A stretch of 64,000 bases of DNA, from assembly GCF_019392195.1 (NCBI RefSeq), contig NZ_JAHXKI010000002.1:744001-808000 (forward strand), given 5' to 3'. Every line of letters starts with the position of its first letter. The stretch's first letter is position 1. Position numbers and translations under genes: made by a program. This DNA is from Marinobacter sp. F4206 (GTDB lineage Bacteria; Pseudomonadota; Gammaproteobacteria; Pseudomonadales; Oleiphilaceae). Below, one piece after another: positions 26,100-33,797 of the stretch. Under the pieces are notes generated by a model. The model was not told the origin of the DNA, did no database searches, and worked only from the letters and a program-made list of their open reading frames with translations.

Positions 26100-26666
26100 T
26101 CAGACCCGCTCAAGGGTTACCGGAACCGGCCGGCATACAGTGTTGCAGACCGGAGAGTGGTCCCTGGCAAACGACAAGAGATCATCCAGCTCCTCGTCGC
26201 TGCAGTCAGCCTCAATGTCCATGAGGATACGAATGTTCTCGTAGCCGGCTACAGCCTCGTCATTTAGCGCCAGCAGTCCTTCCAGGTTGATATTGCCCGA
26301 CAGTCTGGTTGACAGTTTTCGGATGGTGATGCCCCGTGCCGCGGCATGCAGGACCGTGGTGGTGGTAACACAGCCGGCCAGAGCATGCAGGAGAAATTCC
26401 ACCGGGTTGGCACCTTCGTTATTGCCCAGCAGGATCGGGGGCTCACCATTGGTGAAGACGAAGTCTTCGTGACGGGATTCGTCTTCAGCGCCGGCTCCGT
26501 AGAATCCGCGGATGGCAGAGCGATTTTCACCTCCGTCCACCCATTCGTTTCTTGCCCGGAATTCGAACTGCGCGAGGCCTGGGTCGTTTTTCAGGGCTTC
26601 AACGGTCTGGCCCATCTGGATCAGATCAAGGCCATTACGGGTCTGAATATTTACTTGTGTGTTCAT
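26100..26666 (-). CDS. OsmC family protein
   Basis: 188-aa member of the OsmC/Ohr fold. The EFLLHALAGCVTTT motif holds the first reactive Cys and the C-terminal SPVCNTVCRPVPV region the second, as in OsmC-type peroxidases that reduce organic hydroperoxides. The ATG at 26666 has AAGGTGAG upstream; the longer frame to 26921 runs into the divergent regulator. Divergent from the GlxA/AraC gene, which is a likely regulator. Confidence 0.88.
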   Translation of the reverse strand: MNTQVNIQTRNGLDLIQMGQTVEALKNDPGLAQFEFRARNEWVDGGENRSAIRGFYGAGAEDESRHEDFVFTNGEPPILLGNNEGANPVEFLLHALAGCVTTTTVLHAAARGITIRKLSTRLSGNINLEGLLALNDEAVAGYENIRILMDIEADCSDEELDDLLSFARDHSPVCNTVCRPVPVTLERV

Positions 26667-26823
26667 TTTTCTCACCTTGCTTCGTCGTCTAAAGGGACCC
26701 GGCGGACCGGGAGGCGCTCTTTGTGGCGTCTGGGTATACATTAAGGGATCACTGCGTACTGAGTCAGATGGAGTTCTGACAAAAAGAAGGCATTTGTGCC
26801 ACCAATTGCAGGGAGGATGAAAC

Positions 26824-27858
26824 ATGGGCCAACAGCAGAAAAAAGTTCTGATTCTGGCTCTGCCCGAAACGGCAGGTTCGGCGCTGTATGGAATGGTGGA
26901 TGTGCTTATGGCGACGGGCAAAATCTGGCAGACCCTGGTGGGGGATCCAATTCCATATCAACCGTTTGATGTGCAGATTGTTTCCGTCGACTCGGCGCCA
27001 TTTCATTGTGGCCATGGCATTCCCGTTGAGCCGGCGTACGCCATTGCGGATGACCCTGCCGCTGATATCCTGATCCTCCCGGAGATCTGGCTGGGGCCCC
27101 AAGAAGAGATCGGAGGCCGCTATGAAGCGCTTATGGACTGGATTAAGCTCAGATTCCGTTCGGGTACAACGATCTATTCCGCCTGTTCCGGATCGGTATT
27201 ACTGGCAGAGAGTGGTTTGCTGGATAACTGCGACGCAACGTCTCACTGGGGTTATCAGGAGCTTTTTCGAACGCACTATCCCCGGGTGCATTTCCGGCCG
27301 GAGACCAACCTTGTTTATGCCCACCCCGATGGCCGGTTGGTGACGGCGGGCGGAACGACATCGTGGCATGACCTGGCACTGCATATCATTGCCCGATACG
27401 TGGGTATCGGTGAAGCGCTCCGCATTGCAAAAGTGTACCTGCTGAAATGGCACGGAGAAGGCCAACTGCCGTTCACGGGGCTGGTCCGGCAAACACACCA
27501 TGCCGACTCGGCTGTGCGCAAATGTGAGGAATGGCTCAAGGTGCATTGGCGGGATCCCCGGGCCATTGCCCTGCTGGTAGAGTCCTCCCCTCTGCCAGAG
27601 AGAACACTCAAGCGGCGGTTCAAGGCTGCCACTGGTTCCTCAATGATTGAGTACCTTCAGAACCTTCGCATTGAAGCGGCCAAGCGCGCACTGGAACAGG
27701 GCAGATTGTCAGTGGAGGAGGTAAGCCTGGAGGCCGGTTACGAGGATGTATCCTTTTTTCGCCGGTTATTCAGGCGCCTGACGGGCCTTACACCTGGCGA
27801 GTACCGGCGTCTGTTTCGACCTCTTGTTGAAGAATTGGCGGATCTTTCCGAGGCTTAG
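26824..27858 (+). CDS. GlxA-type AraC-family transcriptional regulator
   Basis: 344-aa regulator with an N-terminal DJ-1/PfpI-like sensor domain (LILALPETAGSALYGMVDVL; YSACSGSVLLAESG with Cys at the nucleophile elbow) and a C-terminal AraC HTH pair (LKRRFKAATGSSMIEYLQNLRIEAAKRAL; SLEAGYEDVSFFRRLFRRLTGLTPGEYRR). ATG follows GGGAGGATGAAAC. Divergent from the osmC-like gene by 157 bp, so it probably controls it and itself. Confidence 0.92.
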   Translation: MGQQQKKVLILALPETAGSALYGMVDVLMATGKIWQTLVGDPIPYQPFDVQIVSVDSAPFHCGHGIPVEPAYAIADDPAADILILPEIWLGPQEEIGGRYEALMDWIKLRFRSGTTIYSACSGSVLLAESGLLDNCDATSHWGYQELFRTHYPRVHFRPETNLVYAHPDGRLVTAGGTTSWHDLALHIIARYVGIGEALRIAKVYLLKWHGEGQLPFTGLVRQTHHADSAVRKCEEWLKVHWRDPRAIALLVESSPLPERTLKRRFKAATGSSMIEYLQNLRIEAAKRALEQGRLSVEEVSLEAGYEDVSFFRRLFRRLTGLTPGEYRRLFRPLVEELADLSEA

Positions 27859-27872
27859 GCATTGATCGGAGG

Positions 27873-27895
27873 AAATAAATCTGTCCCGGTTTTCC
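27873..27895 (+). repeat. Dispersed repeat, copy 4
   Basis: Consensus-like copy (AAATAAATCTGTCCCGG then TTTTCC) 15 bp after the GlxA-type gene, between convergent genes. Confidence 0.7.
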
Positions 27896-27914
27896 ATCAT
27901 GTTAATCCCTCGGT

Positions 27915-28682
27915 TCATTGAACGTTGAGCCAGTGTGATACCACGGCGGTGATATCGTCGAAAACACCGGCGCCGAGTTCCGCGGCCCGGGCCCCATCCG
28001 ATTCCTGATACTTGCCCGTTTTCACCAGCGCCGCCTGGAGCCCCGCCTTCCGGGCGCCGCCAATATCCGCTTCCACATCGTCGCCGATCATCAGGCAGTC
28101 GCCCGGCGCCAGCCCCATGCTGTCACAGGCCTCCTGGAACATGGCCTCGCCGGGCTTGCCAATAATGGTGGCGTCCACCCCGGCCGCATACTCCAGGGCG
28201 CGAATGAAGGGGCCGGCATCCAGGTGCAGACCGTCGGATGCCTTGAAGTAACGATTCATGCCCACCGTCAGCAAGGGCGCGCCTTCCATCAGCAGAGCGA
28301 AGGCCTGATCCAGCCGACGGTAATCGAAGCGTTCCCCGGCATCACAGACCACGACCGCATCTGCATCGGAGAAGGAAGCCGGTTCGAACTCTTCCTCAAT
28401 GTCAGGATGCACCAGCAGCCAGGCTTTCAGCTTCCGGGCCTTCACGTAACGCGCGACTGCGGCCGGTGCCGTCAGCACCTCTTTCTCATTGACCTCGAAA
28501 CCCAGTTTGCGGAGTTCGTCCAGCACGGCCCGGGAGGGCTTGCGGGACGTGTTGGTGAGAAAGCGGCAGGGCACACCCGCCTCGCGGACCCTGGAAAGGG
28601 CGGCCCGGGCGCCGGTGACGGCCTCTCCCCCTTCGTGGAGCACACCGGAAATATCGAGACAGAATCCCTGGGGTTTTGGCAT
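27915..28682 (-). CDS. HAD-superfamily hydrolase, TIGR01458 / LHPP-like
   Basis: 255-aa HAD phosphatase of subfamily IIA. Motif I is FCLDISGVLHEG: the first Asp is present, but the second position is Ser where most HADs have Asp, as is known for LHPP-like members. Motif II is FLTNTSRKP, motif III/IV IIGKPGEAMF and MIGDDVEADIGGA. The substrate may be a phosphoamino acid or pyrophosphate by analogy with LHPP. It lies 9 bp downstream of the SpoIIAA-like gene, so they are cotranscribed. Confidence 0.85.
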   Translation of the reverse strand: MPKPQGFCLDISGVLHEGGEAVTGARAALSRVREAGVPCRFLTNTSRKPSRAVLDELRKLGFEVNEKEVLTAPAAVARYVKARKLKAWLLVHPDIEEEFEPASFSDADAVVVCDAGERFDYRRLDQAFALLMEGAPLLTVGMNRYFKASDGLHLDAGPFIRALEYAAGVDATIIGKPGEAMFQEACDSMGLAPGDCLMIGDDVEADIGGARKAGLQAALVKTGKYQESDGARAAELGAGVFDDITAVVSHWLNVQ

Positions 28683-28691
28683 GGCCAGTTA

Positions 28692-29054
28692 TCACGCCAC
28701 AATCCATTCCCGCGCCTGAGCCGCTTGATCCGTCGAAAACACGCGTAGATCTCCAGGCATCAGGAAACTGAAAAGCTTCATGGTGTGGCCTATCCAACCC
28801 ACATCGGTTACCACAGCAAACTTCTCCCAACGATCCCGGTGACCCAAGCCCGCCTTGGTATCTTCCCAGACGGCTCCAGGGGCGATGCCATCAAAATCCG
28901 AGGCCGTTTCATAGTAGAGTCGCAACTTGGACTGACCCTCAAGCGCCGTCTCAACAGCGGGCATAAGAACCGACTCGTAATCTTGCTTCGTGACATGGCC
29001 ATGACAAGCGAACGCCAGTACGTTATCCGGAAAGTCCGTTAACACTTCAATCAT
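28692..29054 (-). CDS. SpoIIAA-like (STAS-fold) protein
   Basis: 120-aa protein of the SpoIIAA-like family: MIEVLTDFPDNVLAFACHGHVTKQDYESVLMPAVE, then KLRLYYETASDF and KFAVVTDVGWIGH, ending in AREWI. This is the STAS/CRAL-TRIO-like small domain found alone in many proteobacteria, thought to bind lipids. The ATG at 29054 follows GGGGGAA. First gene of a two-gene operon with the HAD phosphatase. Confidence 0.8.
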   Translation of the reverse strand: MIEVLTDFPDNVLAFACHGHVTKQDYESVLMPAVETALEGQSKLRLYYETASDFDGIAPGAVWEDTKAGLGHRDRWEKFAVVTDVGWIGHTMKLFSFLMPGDLRVFSTDQAAQAREWIVA

Positions 29055-29159
29055 CGCCGTTCCCCCTACCTGCAATGGGCCTTACCTCAGTGTAGTCAAC
29101 TCGGCATGGGATTTTTCAGGGGGCAGATGAAGGGGCTGGAGCTTGTGGTGAGCAGAGAA

Positions 29160-29188
29160 CGGATGCCAAAAGGCAAATTTGCCGGCGG
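29160..29188 (+). repeat. 29-bp exact copy of a DUF3010 internal segment
   Basis: These 29 bases are identical to 11297-11325 (codons for RMPKGKFAGG) inside the DUF3010 gene and include the palindrome GGCAAATTTGCC. The surrounding DNA is not alike beyond a few bases, and the segment is exactly part of what the degenerate copy at 22548-22805 lacks. No gene is visible in 29055-29218. Confidence 0.75.
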
Positions 29189-29218
29189 AGCATTGAATCT
29201 TATGGTGGTTCCGCAAAT

Positions 29219-29644
29219 TTAATCGCCGGTGCGCATCTCGCGAATGCGCATCGGCATGGCATCGATACGGCGGAAAATAGCGTCAAGGTCGAGGCTGGAT
29301 TCGCGGCTTTTGATCCCGCCGTCTTTTCCGATCAGCAGCACCCGATCTTCAGAATGGCCCTTTGCGAGCAGTTCGTTGATGTCGTGCTCAACACCACCGG
29401 ACACCGTTGCCTGATTTGAAACCAGACCCTCCCCGGTGTTCACGAACCAGATAACGTCACGGTCATCGAGTTCGGCGCGGGCATCCCTGAGGATTTCAGC
29501 AGCGCCCTCCGTTTCCGACGCTGCCTGAACCAGGATCAGGCGGTTTTTCCATTGATAGTCGCCCAGATTGTTCATCTCCGCTCCGTAAGCCGTTAGCGAA
29601 ACAAGCACCAGCAGCGTTGCCAAAAACCGGCGGACGTTGTGCAA
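29219..29644 (-). CDS. DUF4174 domain protein
   Basis: 141-aa secreted protein with signal peptide (FLATLLVLVSLTAYGAE) and a thioredoxin-like DUF4174 domain (WKNRLILVQAASE, VIWFVNTGEG, RVLLIGKDGGIKSRES, IDAMPMRIREM). The KDGGIK motif and the final PMR.RE helix mark the family. The TTG at 29644 has GGAGGA six bases upstream and leads into the signal peptide; no ATG fits. Last of four genes in an operon. Confidence 0.78.
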   Translation of the reverse strand: MHNVRRFLATLLVLVSLTAYGAEMNNLGDYQWKNRLILVQAASETEGAAEILRDARAELDDRDVIWFVNTGEGLVSNQATVSGGVEHDINELLAKGHSEDRVLLIGKDGGIKSRESSLDLDAIFRRIDAMPMRIREMRTGD

Positions 29645-29645
29645 A

Positions 29646-29933
29646 TCAGATCCTCCGTAACGCATCATCAAGATCCAATTTACGAAATGTTTGGCGCAAC
29701 GTCTCTCCGGCCAGTCGTGCTTCCCATTGCCTACGTTGTTCCAGCACCGAGTCTTCGGCAGGTACGGAATCGAGAACGGACAATGCATAACTCCGGAGCC
29801 ATTCACTCTGGTACTCAATCACAAGATCGGACGAAGCCGCAGTACCGGACCCGGAGTAGGCAAAGCAGTGCCGGACATTGCGCCTGAGGCTTTCCCGATT
29901 CTGAGCGGTCACGACTGGGCAGTCAAAAGCCAT
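29646..29933 (-). CDS. Hypothetical protein (95 aa)
   Basis: 95-aa soluble, Arg/Glu-rich, helical protein (SVLEQRRQWEARLAGETLRQTFRKL). The start overlaps the upstream zinc-ribbon gene by 25 bp, and the stop lies 1 bp before the DUF4174 start, so it is embedded in the S41-peptidase operon. No ribosome site is clear, and no family is recognised; translation would rely on coupling. Confidence 0.5.
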   Translation of the reverse strand: MAFDCPVVTAQNRESLRRNVRHCFAYSGSGTAASSDLVIEYQSEWLRSYALSVLDSVPAEDSVLEQRRQWEARLAGETLRQTFRKLDLDDALRRI

Positions 29934-30232
29934 AGCAACAAGCCAGCGCCCCCGAAAAGAAGCACTGCAAAATGGACCGTCAGGTTCTTCTGGATGGTTG
30001 GGGCGGGCTTAGCGGTGAAGCTGAAATAATCCTCACCGAACAGCCCTACTCCGCAGCGCTCACAGTAGTTTTTCGAGTAAGAGACCCGGAGCTCAGATGG
30101 CTCAAATCTTTTCCGACAGCTGTAACAACTGGGCTTTATCACTTCTTGCTCCGATTTGTCTGGAAACCCGGGCACAATCACCCTGGCCTGTCTTGGCATC
30201 AGCGCCCTTTGCTGTATTAATACTTCGACCAT
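29909..30232 (-). CDS. Zinc-ribbon tail-anchored membrane protein
   Basis: 107-aa protein with two CxxC pairs (CYSCRKRF and CERCG) forming a zinc ribbon and one hydrophobic C-terminal helix (VHFAVLLFGGAGLLLWLL), so probably tail-anchored in the inner membrane. Its ATG overlaps the stop of the S41-peptidase gene (TGATG), which points to translational coupling. No further family recognised. Confidence 0.65.
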   Translation of the reverse strand: MVEVLIQQRALMPRQARVIVPGFPDKSEQEVIKPSCYSCRKRFEPSELRVSYSKNYCERCGVGLFGEDYFSFTAKPAPTIQKNLTVHFAVLLFGGAGLLLWLLTAQS

Positions 30233-31578
30233 CAACCGCCGACCAGCTTAATGACCCGCTCCAGCATCGGGTCTTTGCCTTCCTCGCGCCCTTTTCGGCC
30301 GAGGTACTTGAGACGGATGTGTGGCGGGATGCCGACATCTTCGTAGATCTCACCGTCGTAGGCCCGATAGATTTCATTCGACAGGGTCAGGTGCCAGCCA
30401 TTTGGCAAATGGCGCTCGAGCGTGTCGGAAAGGATGCCCTGGGTAGGCTCGCCTATAAGAGTGAGACGGGGATGCTGCAGCAATGAGAGCACGAAGATTT
30501 CTGCGGCACTGGCCGTTAGCTCGCTGGTCAGCACAAACAGGTTGCCCTGGTAAGTCTCATTGACAGGTGTGACATAGACAGACTGCTTTCCGGTGAATCC
30601 ATTGCCATGACGGGCTGACTTCGTGAACGCCAGCCGTTTGCGATCCATCAGGTACGCTGCAAAGCGCAGTGCGACACCATCGTACCCCCCACCATTATTG
30701 CGAAGATCGATCACCAGATTGGGCAGCTCGCCAACATCTGCCAGCACCCGCTTCATCACACTATCGACCGCCCTGAGATCCGCAGCCGGTTTGCCTGACT
30801 TGCCGCTTTGCCCGGCCATGGCCCGGATATTCAGGTAACCGATGAGGCCATTAAGCCGCCCCCACTCCACCAGCCGGTTGCCGCCATGGCTAACGGCGCC
30901 TGAAAGATAATCTTCATGGATCAAGTCACGCGCCGACTCGTTGATCTCGCCCAGGTAGCTGGTGAGCTCACGGTCATCATTGGCATCTTCAAGTTCCCGT
31001 GTCAGCCGCCTGAAGAGCGCCGGCTCGGCACCTGCCCGGTAATGACCCAAGGGTGAATGCAGGCGAATATGGCCATCCTTCAGGGGCCGTAGCATCGCAA
31101 CCATGATGGCAAAGAGCGTTTCCTGTGATGGGTTCGCGTTAATCTGGGGAAGATAGTGCTGATGCGCCTGGTCCCAGGCCACACCCTTGAGTTCAAACAG
31201 GGCGTATTGCTCGTGAAAGGTTCGCCAGAAAACGTCAAAGTTGTATTGCGGATCCTTTGCCTTGTGCCTGTGACTTTCAGTGACACTGGCGGGCAATCCT
31301 TTCAGGCGACGGAAGCTGATGCGTGCTACGCCCGTTACCCGATGGGCACTGAACGCCTGGCCACCAGGGGATACCACCAGATCTTCGTAATAGTGATCGA
31401 GTTCTTCAATACTGCCCTCATGAATTTTCAGGCAGCTGATGCTGGTTTCTTCAAAAAGGGTGTACCAATCTTCCTCGATCAGCAACACAGTGCCGTAACC
31501 CTGGGAACGCCAGACACCCTGCAGGCTTGCAAAATCAGGGCTGGAAAGAGAACTGCCGGGACGTTGGGCGGGTTTCAT
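30232..31578 (-). CDS. S41 family peptidase
   Basis: 448-aa C-terminal-processing-type protease. The catalytic core is seen at LIDLRNNGGGYDGVALRFAAYL, FVLTSELTASAAEIF (nucleophile Ser in TASAAE) and LIGEPTQGILSD. There is no signal peptide and no clear PDZ domain, so it is likely cytoplasmic. The N-terminal region (LQGVWRSQGYGTVLLIEEDWYTLFEE) may be a lipocalin-like domain. ATG at 31578 with GGAG upstream. First gene of a four-gene operon with a zinc-ribbon protein, a 95-aa protein and a DUF4174 protein. Confidence 0.82.
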   Translation of the reverse strand: MKPAQRPGSSLSSPDFASLQGVWRSQGYGTVLLIEEDWYTLFEETSISCLKIHEGSIEELDHYYEDLVVSPGGQAFSAHRVTGVARISFRRLKGLPASVTESHRHKAKDPQYNFDVFWRTFHEQYALFELKGVAWDQAHQHYLPQINANPSQETLFAIMVAMLRPLKDGHIRLHSPLGHYRAGAEPALFRRLTRELEDANDDRELTSYLGEINESARDLIHEDYLSGAVSHGGNRLVEWGRLNGLIGYLNIRAMAGQSGKSGKPAADLRAVDSVMKRVLADVGELPNLVIDLRNNGGGYDGVALRFAAYLMDRKRLAFTKSARHGNGFTGKQSVYVTPVNETYQGNLFVLTSELTASAAEIFVLSLLQHPRLTLIGEPTQGILSDTLERHLPNGWHLTLSNEIYRAYDGEIYEDVGIPPHIRLKYLGRKGREEGKDPMLERVIKLVGG

Positions 31579-31679
31579 AGAGGACTCCAGGTCCATTTCT
31601 GTTGTTTTCAGACGTCAGGCTACAGTCACACAACCGGGCTTTAGCCCATCGGACTCACGGGCCGCCATGTATTCACAAC

Positions 31680-31702
31680 AGTAAATCTGTCACGGTTTTC
31701 CC
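31680..31702 (+). repeat. Dispersed repeat, copy 5
   Basis: GTAAATCTGTCACGG then TTTTCCC, directly after the stop of the YfcE-type gene (minus strand). Confidence 0.65.
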
Positions 31703-31708
31703 ACCCGA

Positions 31709-32164
31709 TCAAACCGGCAGTTCAATAATCTCACCAACCACGCCCTCTTCACTCACCTCCAGCCGCCCTACCGTGATCGGCAGCGTAAAACGCCGGGGCC
31801 CGGCACCACCGGGATTGAAGTAAAGCACGTCGCCAATCCATTCATTGCGGGGTTTGTGGGAATGGCCGGCGATCACCACGCGGTAACGGCCTTGCGGATT
31901 GAATTCGAGGGTTTTGACGTCGTGAAGCATGTAAAAGGCGTGGCCGAGAAATTCCAGATCCTGAACATCAGGGAGCGTCGCTGCACGGCCTGCTGTATCG
32001 ATATTGCCGCGGATAGCAACCAAGGGAGCGATGGCCTGCAGTGCTTCCAGAACCTCATCCCGACCCACGTCACCGGCATGAAGGATCAGATCCGAGCCCT
32101 CCAGAGCCTCCAGGGCTTCGGGACGCATCTTGCTGTGGGTGTCTGCGATTACCCCGATTTGCAT
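31709..32164 (-). CDS. YfcE/MJ0936-type metallophosphoesterase
   Basis: 151-aa calcineurin-like phosphoesterase. Metal-site motifs in order: DTHSK (residues 8-12), HAGDV (about 30-34), IRGNID (about 51-56), and AGHSHKP (near 103). This is the small YfcE/YsnB type with phosphodiesterase activity on model substrates; natural substrate unknown. ATG at 32164 with GAGGCG upstream. Parts of this gene recur as a joined remnant at 5286-5396 and as a hybrid at 9879-9916. Confidence 0.9.
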   Translation of the reverse strand: MQIGVIADTHSKMRPEALEALEGSDLILHAGDVGRDEVLEALQAIAPLVAIRGNIDTAGRAATLPDVQDLEFLGHAFYMLHDVKTLEFNPQGRYRVVIAGHSHKPRNEWIGDVLYFNPGGAGPRRFTLPITVGRLEVSEEGVVGEIIELPV

Positions 32165-32312
32165 GTTTACGCCTCGTTCAGTCTCTCAGTCGACCCACCT
32201 GGCCCGTGCGCGTGGCCAGGCAGATAAGCGTTGCTATAGTGAAACAAGCCCGCCTCACTCACATAGTGGCGAGATCCAGTGCAAACGTACAACCCATGGC
32301 AGGAGTTTCCCC

Positions 32313-32735
32313 ATGCCCACATACACCGTCACGGTCGCGAATCTGTCTCTGTCGCCGCAGCAGAAATCACAGATCGCCGAAGCCATCACAGCCGCCCACA
32401 ACGCGCAAACCGGCGCTCCCCGGTTCTTTGCCCAGGTTCTGTTTTCTGCGGCCAATAAGGACGACCACTTTGTGGGTGGCAGAGCGAACACCGCGCCTCA
32501 GGTGTATGTGCACGGCCTGGTGCGGGAGGGCAGAAGCATCGAGATCAAACAGGCCCTGATGAGCCAGATGCTTGAAGAAATCGCCCACATCGTGGACATC
32601 ACAGCTGAAGATGTCTGGATCTATCTGCAGGACATTCCGGCCACCCAGATGATCGAGTTTGGGCGGTTTTTGCCAGCGCCGGGAGATGAAGCTGAGTGGG
32701 AGAAGGGATGTCTCCAGGAAAGCGGGCCAGCTTAA
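32313..32735 (+). CDS. Tautomerase-family protein
   Basis: 140-aa protein of the tautomerase/MIF superfamily. Pro-2 follows the initiator Met (MPTYTVTVANLSLSPQQKSQIAEAI), as needed for the N-terminal catalytic proline. It is longer than 4-oxalocrotonate tautomerase monomers, like cis-3-chloroacrylate dehalogenase-type members (LFSAANKDDHFVGGR; VHGLVREGRSIEIKQALM). ATG at 32313 with AGGAG upstream. Substrate unknown. Confidence 0.82.
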   Translation: MPTYTVTVANLSLSPQQKSQIAEAITAAHNAQTGAPRFFAQVLFSAANKDDHFVGGRANTAPQVYVHGLVREGRSIEIKQALMSQMLEEIAHIVDITAEDVWIYLQDIPATQMIEFGRFLPAPGDEAEWEKGCLQESGPA

Positions 32736-32747
32736 CCAAATAACCGC

Positions 32748-32771
32748 AATAATAGATCTGAAGCGGTTTTC
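32748..32771 (+). repeat. Dispersed repeat, copy 6
   Basis: AATAATAGATCTGAAGCGG then TTTTC, 12 bp after the tautomerase stop, at the left border of the AT-rich island. Confidence 0.6.
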
Positions 32772-32794
32772 TGAAACACGTCGACACCTCTTCA

Positions 32795-33454
32795 TCATCC
32801 ATTTTCATCAAGTTTCTTGTAATAAAGTTCGTCAATGAGCTTTTGCAATGCAGCAGGGTGAACTGGTCGTTTCTTTTGTTTTAGAGTTACCCCAGACTTC
32901 CCGGCCCCAAAGATCCCAGAAACTCCCCCTAAAATAAACAACAATGAAAAACCCAAAGTGAACGGGGCCAAAACCAACCCGATTAGCACCATAAAGCATC
33001 CATCCTTAACGTCCTCATGCTCATCTTTTAAAGTTTTTAACGCACTTTCATCCAGCACACTGTAGAGGTCATTATCTAAACCAAGCACATCGTGAGTGAA
33101 CAGTTCAGACTGACCTCGACCACAGAGGGGCTTAGCCGGATCGTTGCTATATCTTCCAAATGCGCGCTGCTTATCAAAATGATCTAGGAGCGTTTGCTCA
33201 ACGTCCCAAGCATCCGCCCGAAAAGTGAAGAAAAACTCACGCTCAATTAATCTTTCGTCACCTGTATTTCCATACGCCATACGCTCCATCAGGGTCGACT
33301 TGCTTGTAAAGCCAACTTTATAAAACGTTCCTTGTGCTGTTCTGAGTCTCGCATAGTAGACATGGCCCGATGGGTCTCGTGGCCTTCTAAACCACCTTTT
33401 AAGCTTTTTTAGCATCGATAGGTTTTCCGAAATATTTTTTTTATAAGCCAGCAT
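32795..33454 (-). CDS. GIY-YIG-like (T5orf172/MUG113) protein with membrane segments
   Basis: Up to 219 aa. The N-terminal half has a GIY-YIG-like core: VYYARLRTAQGTFYKVGFTS, then ERMAYGNTGDE and the helix FRADAWDVEQTLLDHF carrying the conserved acidic residue. Two hydrophobic segments follow (about residues 152-183, FMVLIGLVLAPFTLGFSLLFILGG) and a basic C-terminus (TLKQKKRPVHPAALQKL). Base composition is AT-rich, unlike the housekeeping neighbours. ATG at 33415 is an alternative start. Immediately precedes the Gabija-like pair (in transcription order it is downstream). Confidence 0.6.
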   Translation of the reverse strand: MLAYKKNISENLSMLKKLKRWFRRPRDPSGHVYYARLRTAQGTFYKVGFTSKSTLMERMAYGNTGDERLIEREFFFTFRADAWDVEQTLLDHFDKQRAFGRYSNDPAKPLCGRGQSELFTHDVLGLDNDLYSVLDESALKTLKDEHEDVKDGCFMVLIGLVLAPFTLGFSLLFILGGVSGIFGAGKSGVTLKQKKRPVHPAALQKLIDELYYKKLDENG

Positions 33455-33502
33455 TGCTAAGCCAAAAAAGAAACTACATCTAACTCATTACCCAGAGTTC
33501 AC

Positions 33503-33690
33503 GGAAAACCGGGACAGATCTATTTTTGGCCAGCACCCCGCCCTGTCTAGGCCTTATTATATCCTTGGTTTTGAGCCATAGAATCCATTCCACTTTTCGG
33601 CATTTCACAGTTACCGAAGCTCGGGGGGAGGGACCCAAATAAGCACTTGCCGACAAGAGGAGTCGCGAAAATAAATCTGTACCGGTTTCA
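33503..33690. mobile_element. MITE-like element bounded by inverted copies of the dispersed repeat
   Basis: A minus-strand copy of the dispersed repeat (33503-33527) and a plus-strand copy (33665-33690) form imperfect terminal inverted repeats of about 21 bp around 138 bp of non-coding DNA. The 33455-33797 gap contains this element and one more repeat copy (33718-33740) and no gene. The arrangement resembles non-autonomous elements mobilised by REP-associated tyrosine transposases; no transposase is present. Confidence 0.5.
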
Positions 33691-33717
33691 TGTACAAAAA
33701 AGAGGAATAGAAAAAAA

Positions 33718-33740
33718 CACAAATCTGTTCAGGTTTTCCT
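33718..33740 (+). repeat. Dispersed repeat, copy 9
   Basis: ACAAATCTGTTCAGG then TTTTCC, about 58 bp past the stop of the GajB-like gene (minus strand). Confidence 0.55.
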
Positions 33741-33797
33741 TGGACGACATGACGCAATTGCGCCCTCTTTTTGGCAAAGAAATATCCCTCACATCTT

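Noticed and set aside
29101..29135. GGGGGCAGATGAAGG resembling half of the dispersed repeat
   Set aside because: Only about eight bases match and the GGTTTT part is missing.
32160..32312. Promoter search between the divergent phosphoesterase and tautomerase genes
   Set aside because: No -35/-10 pair stood out by eye; nothing reported.
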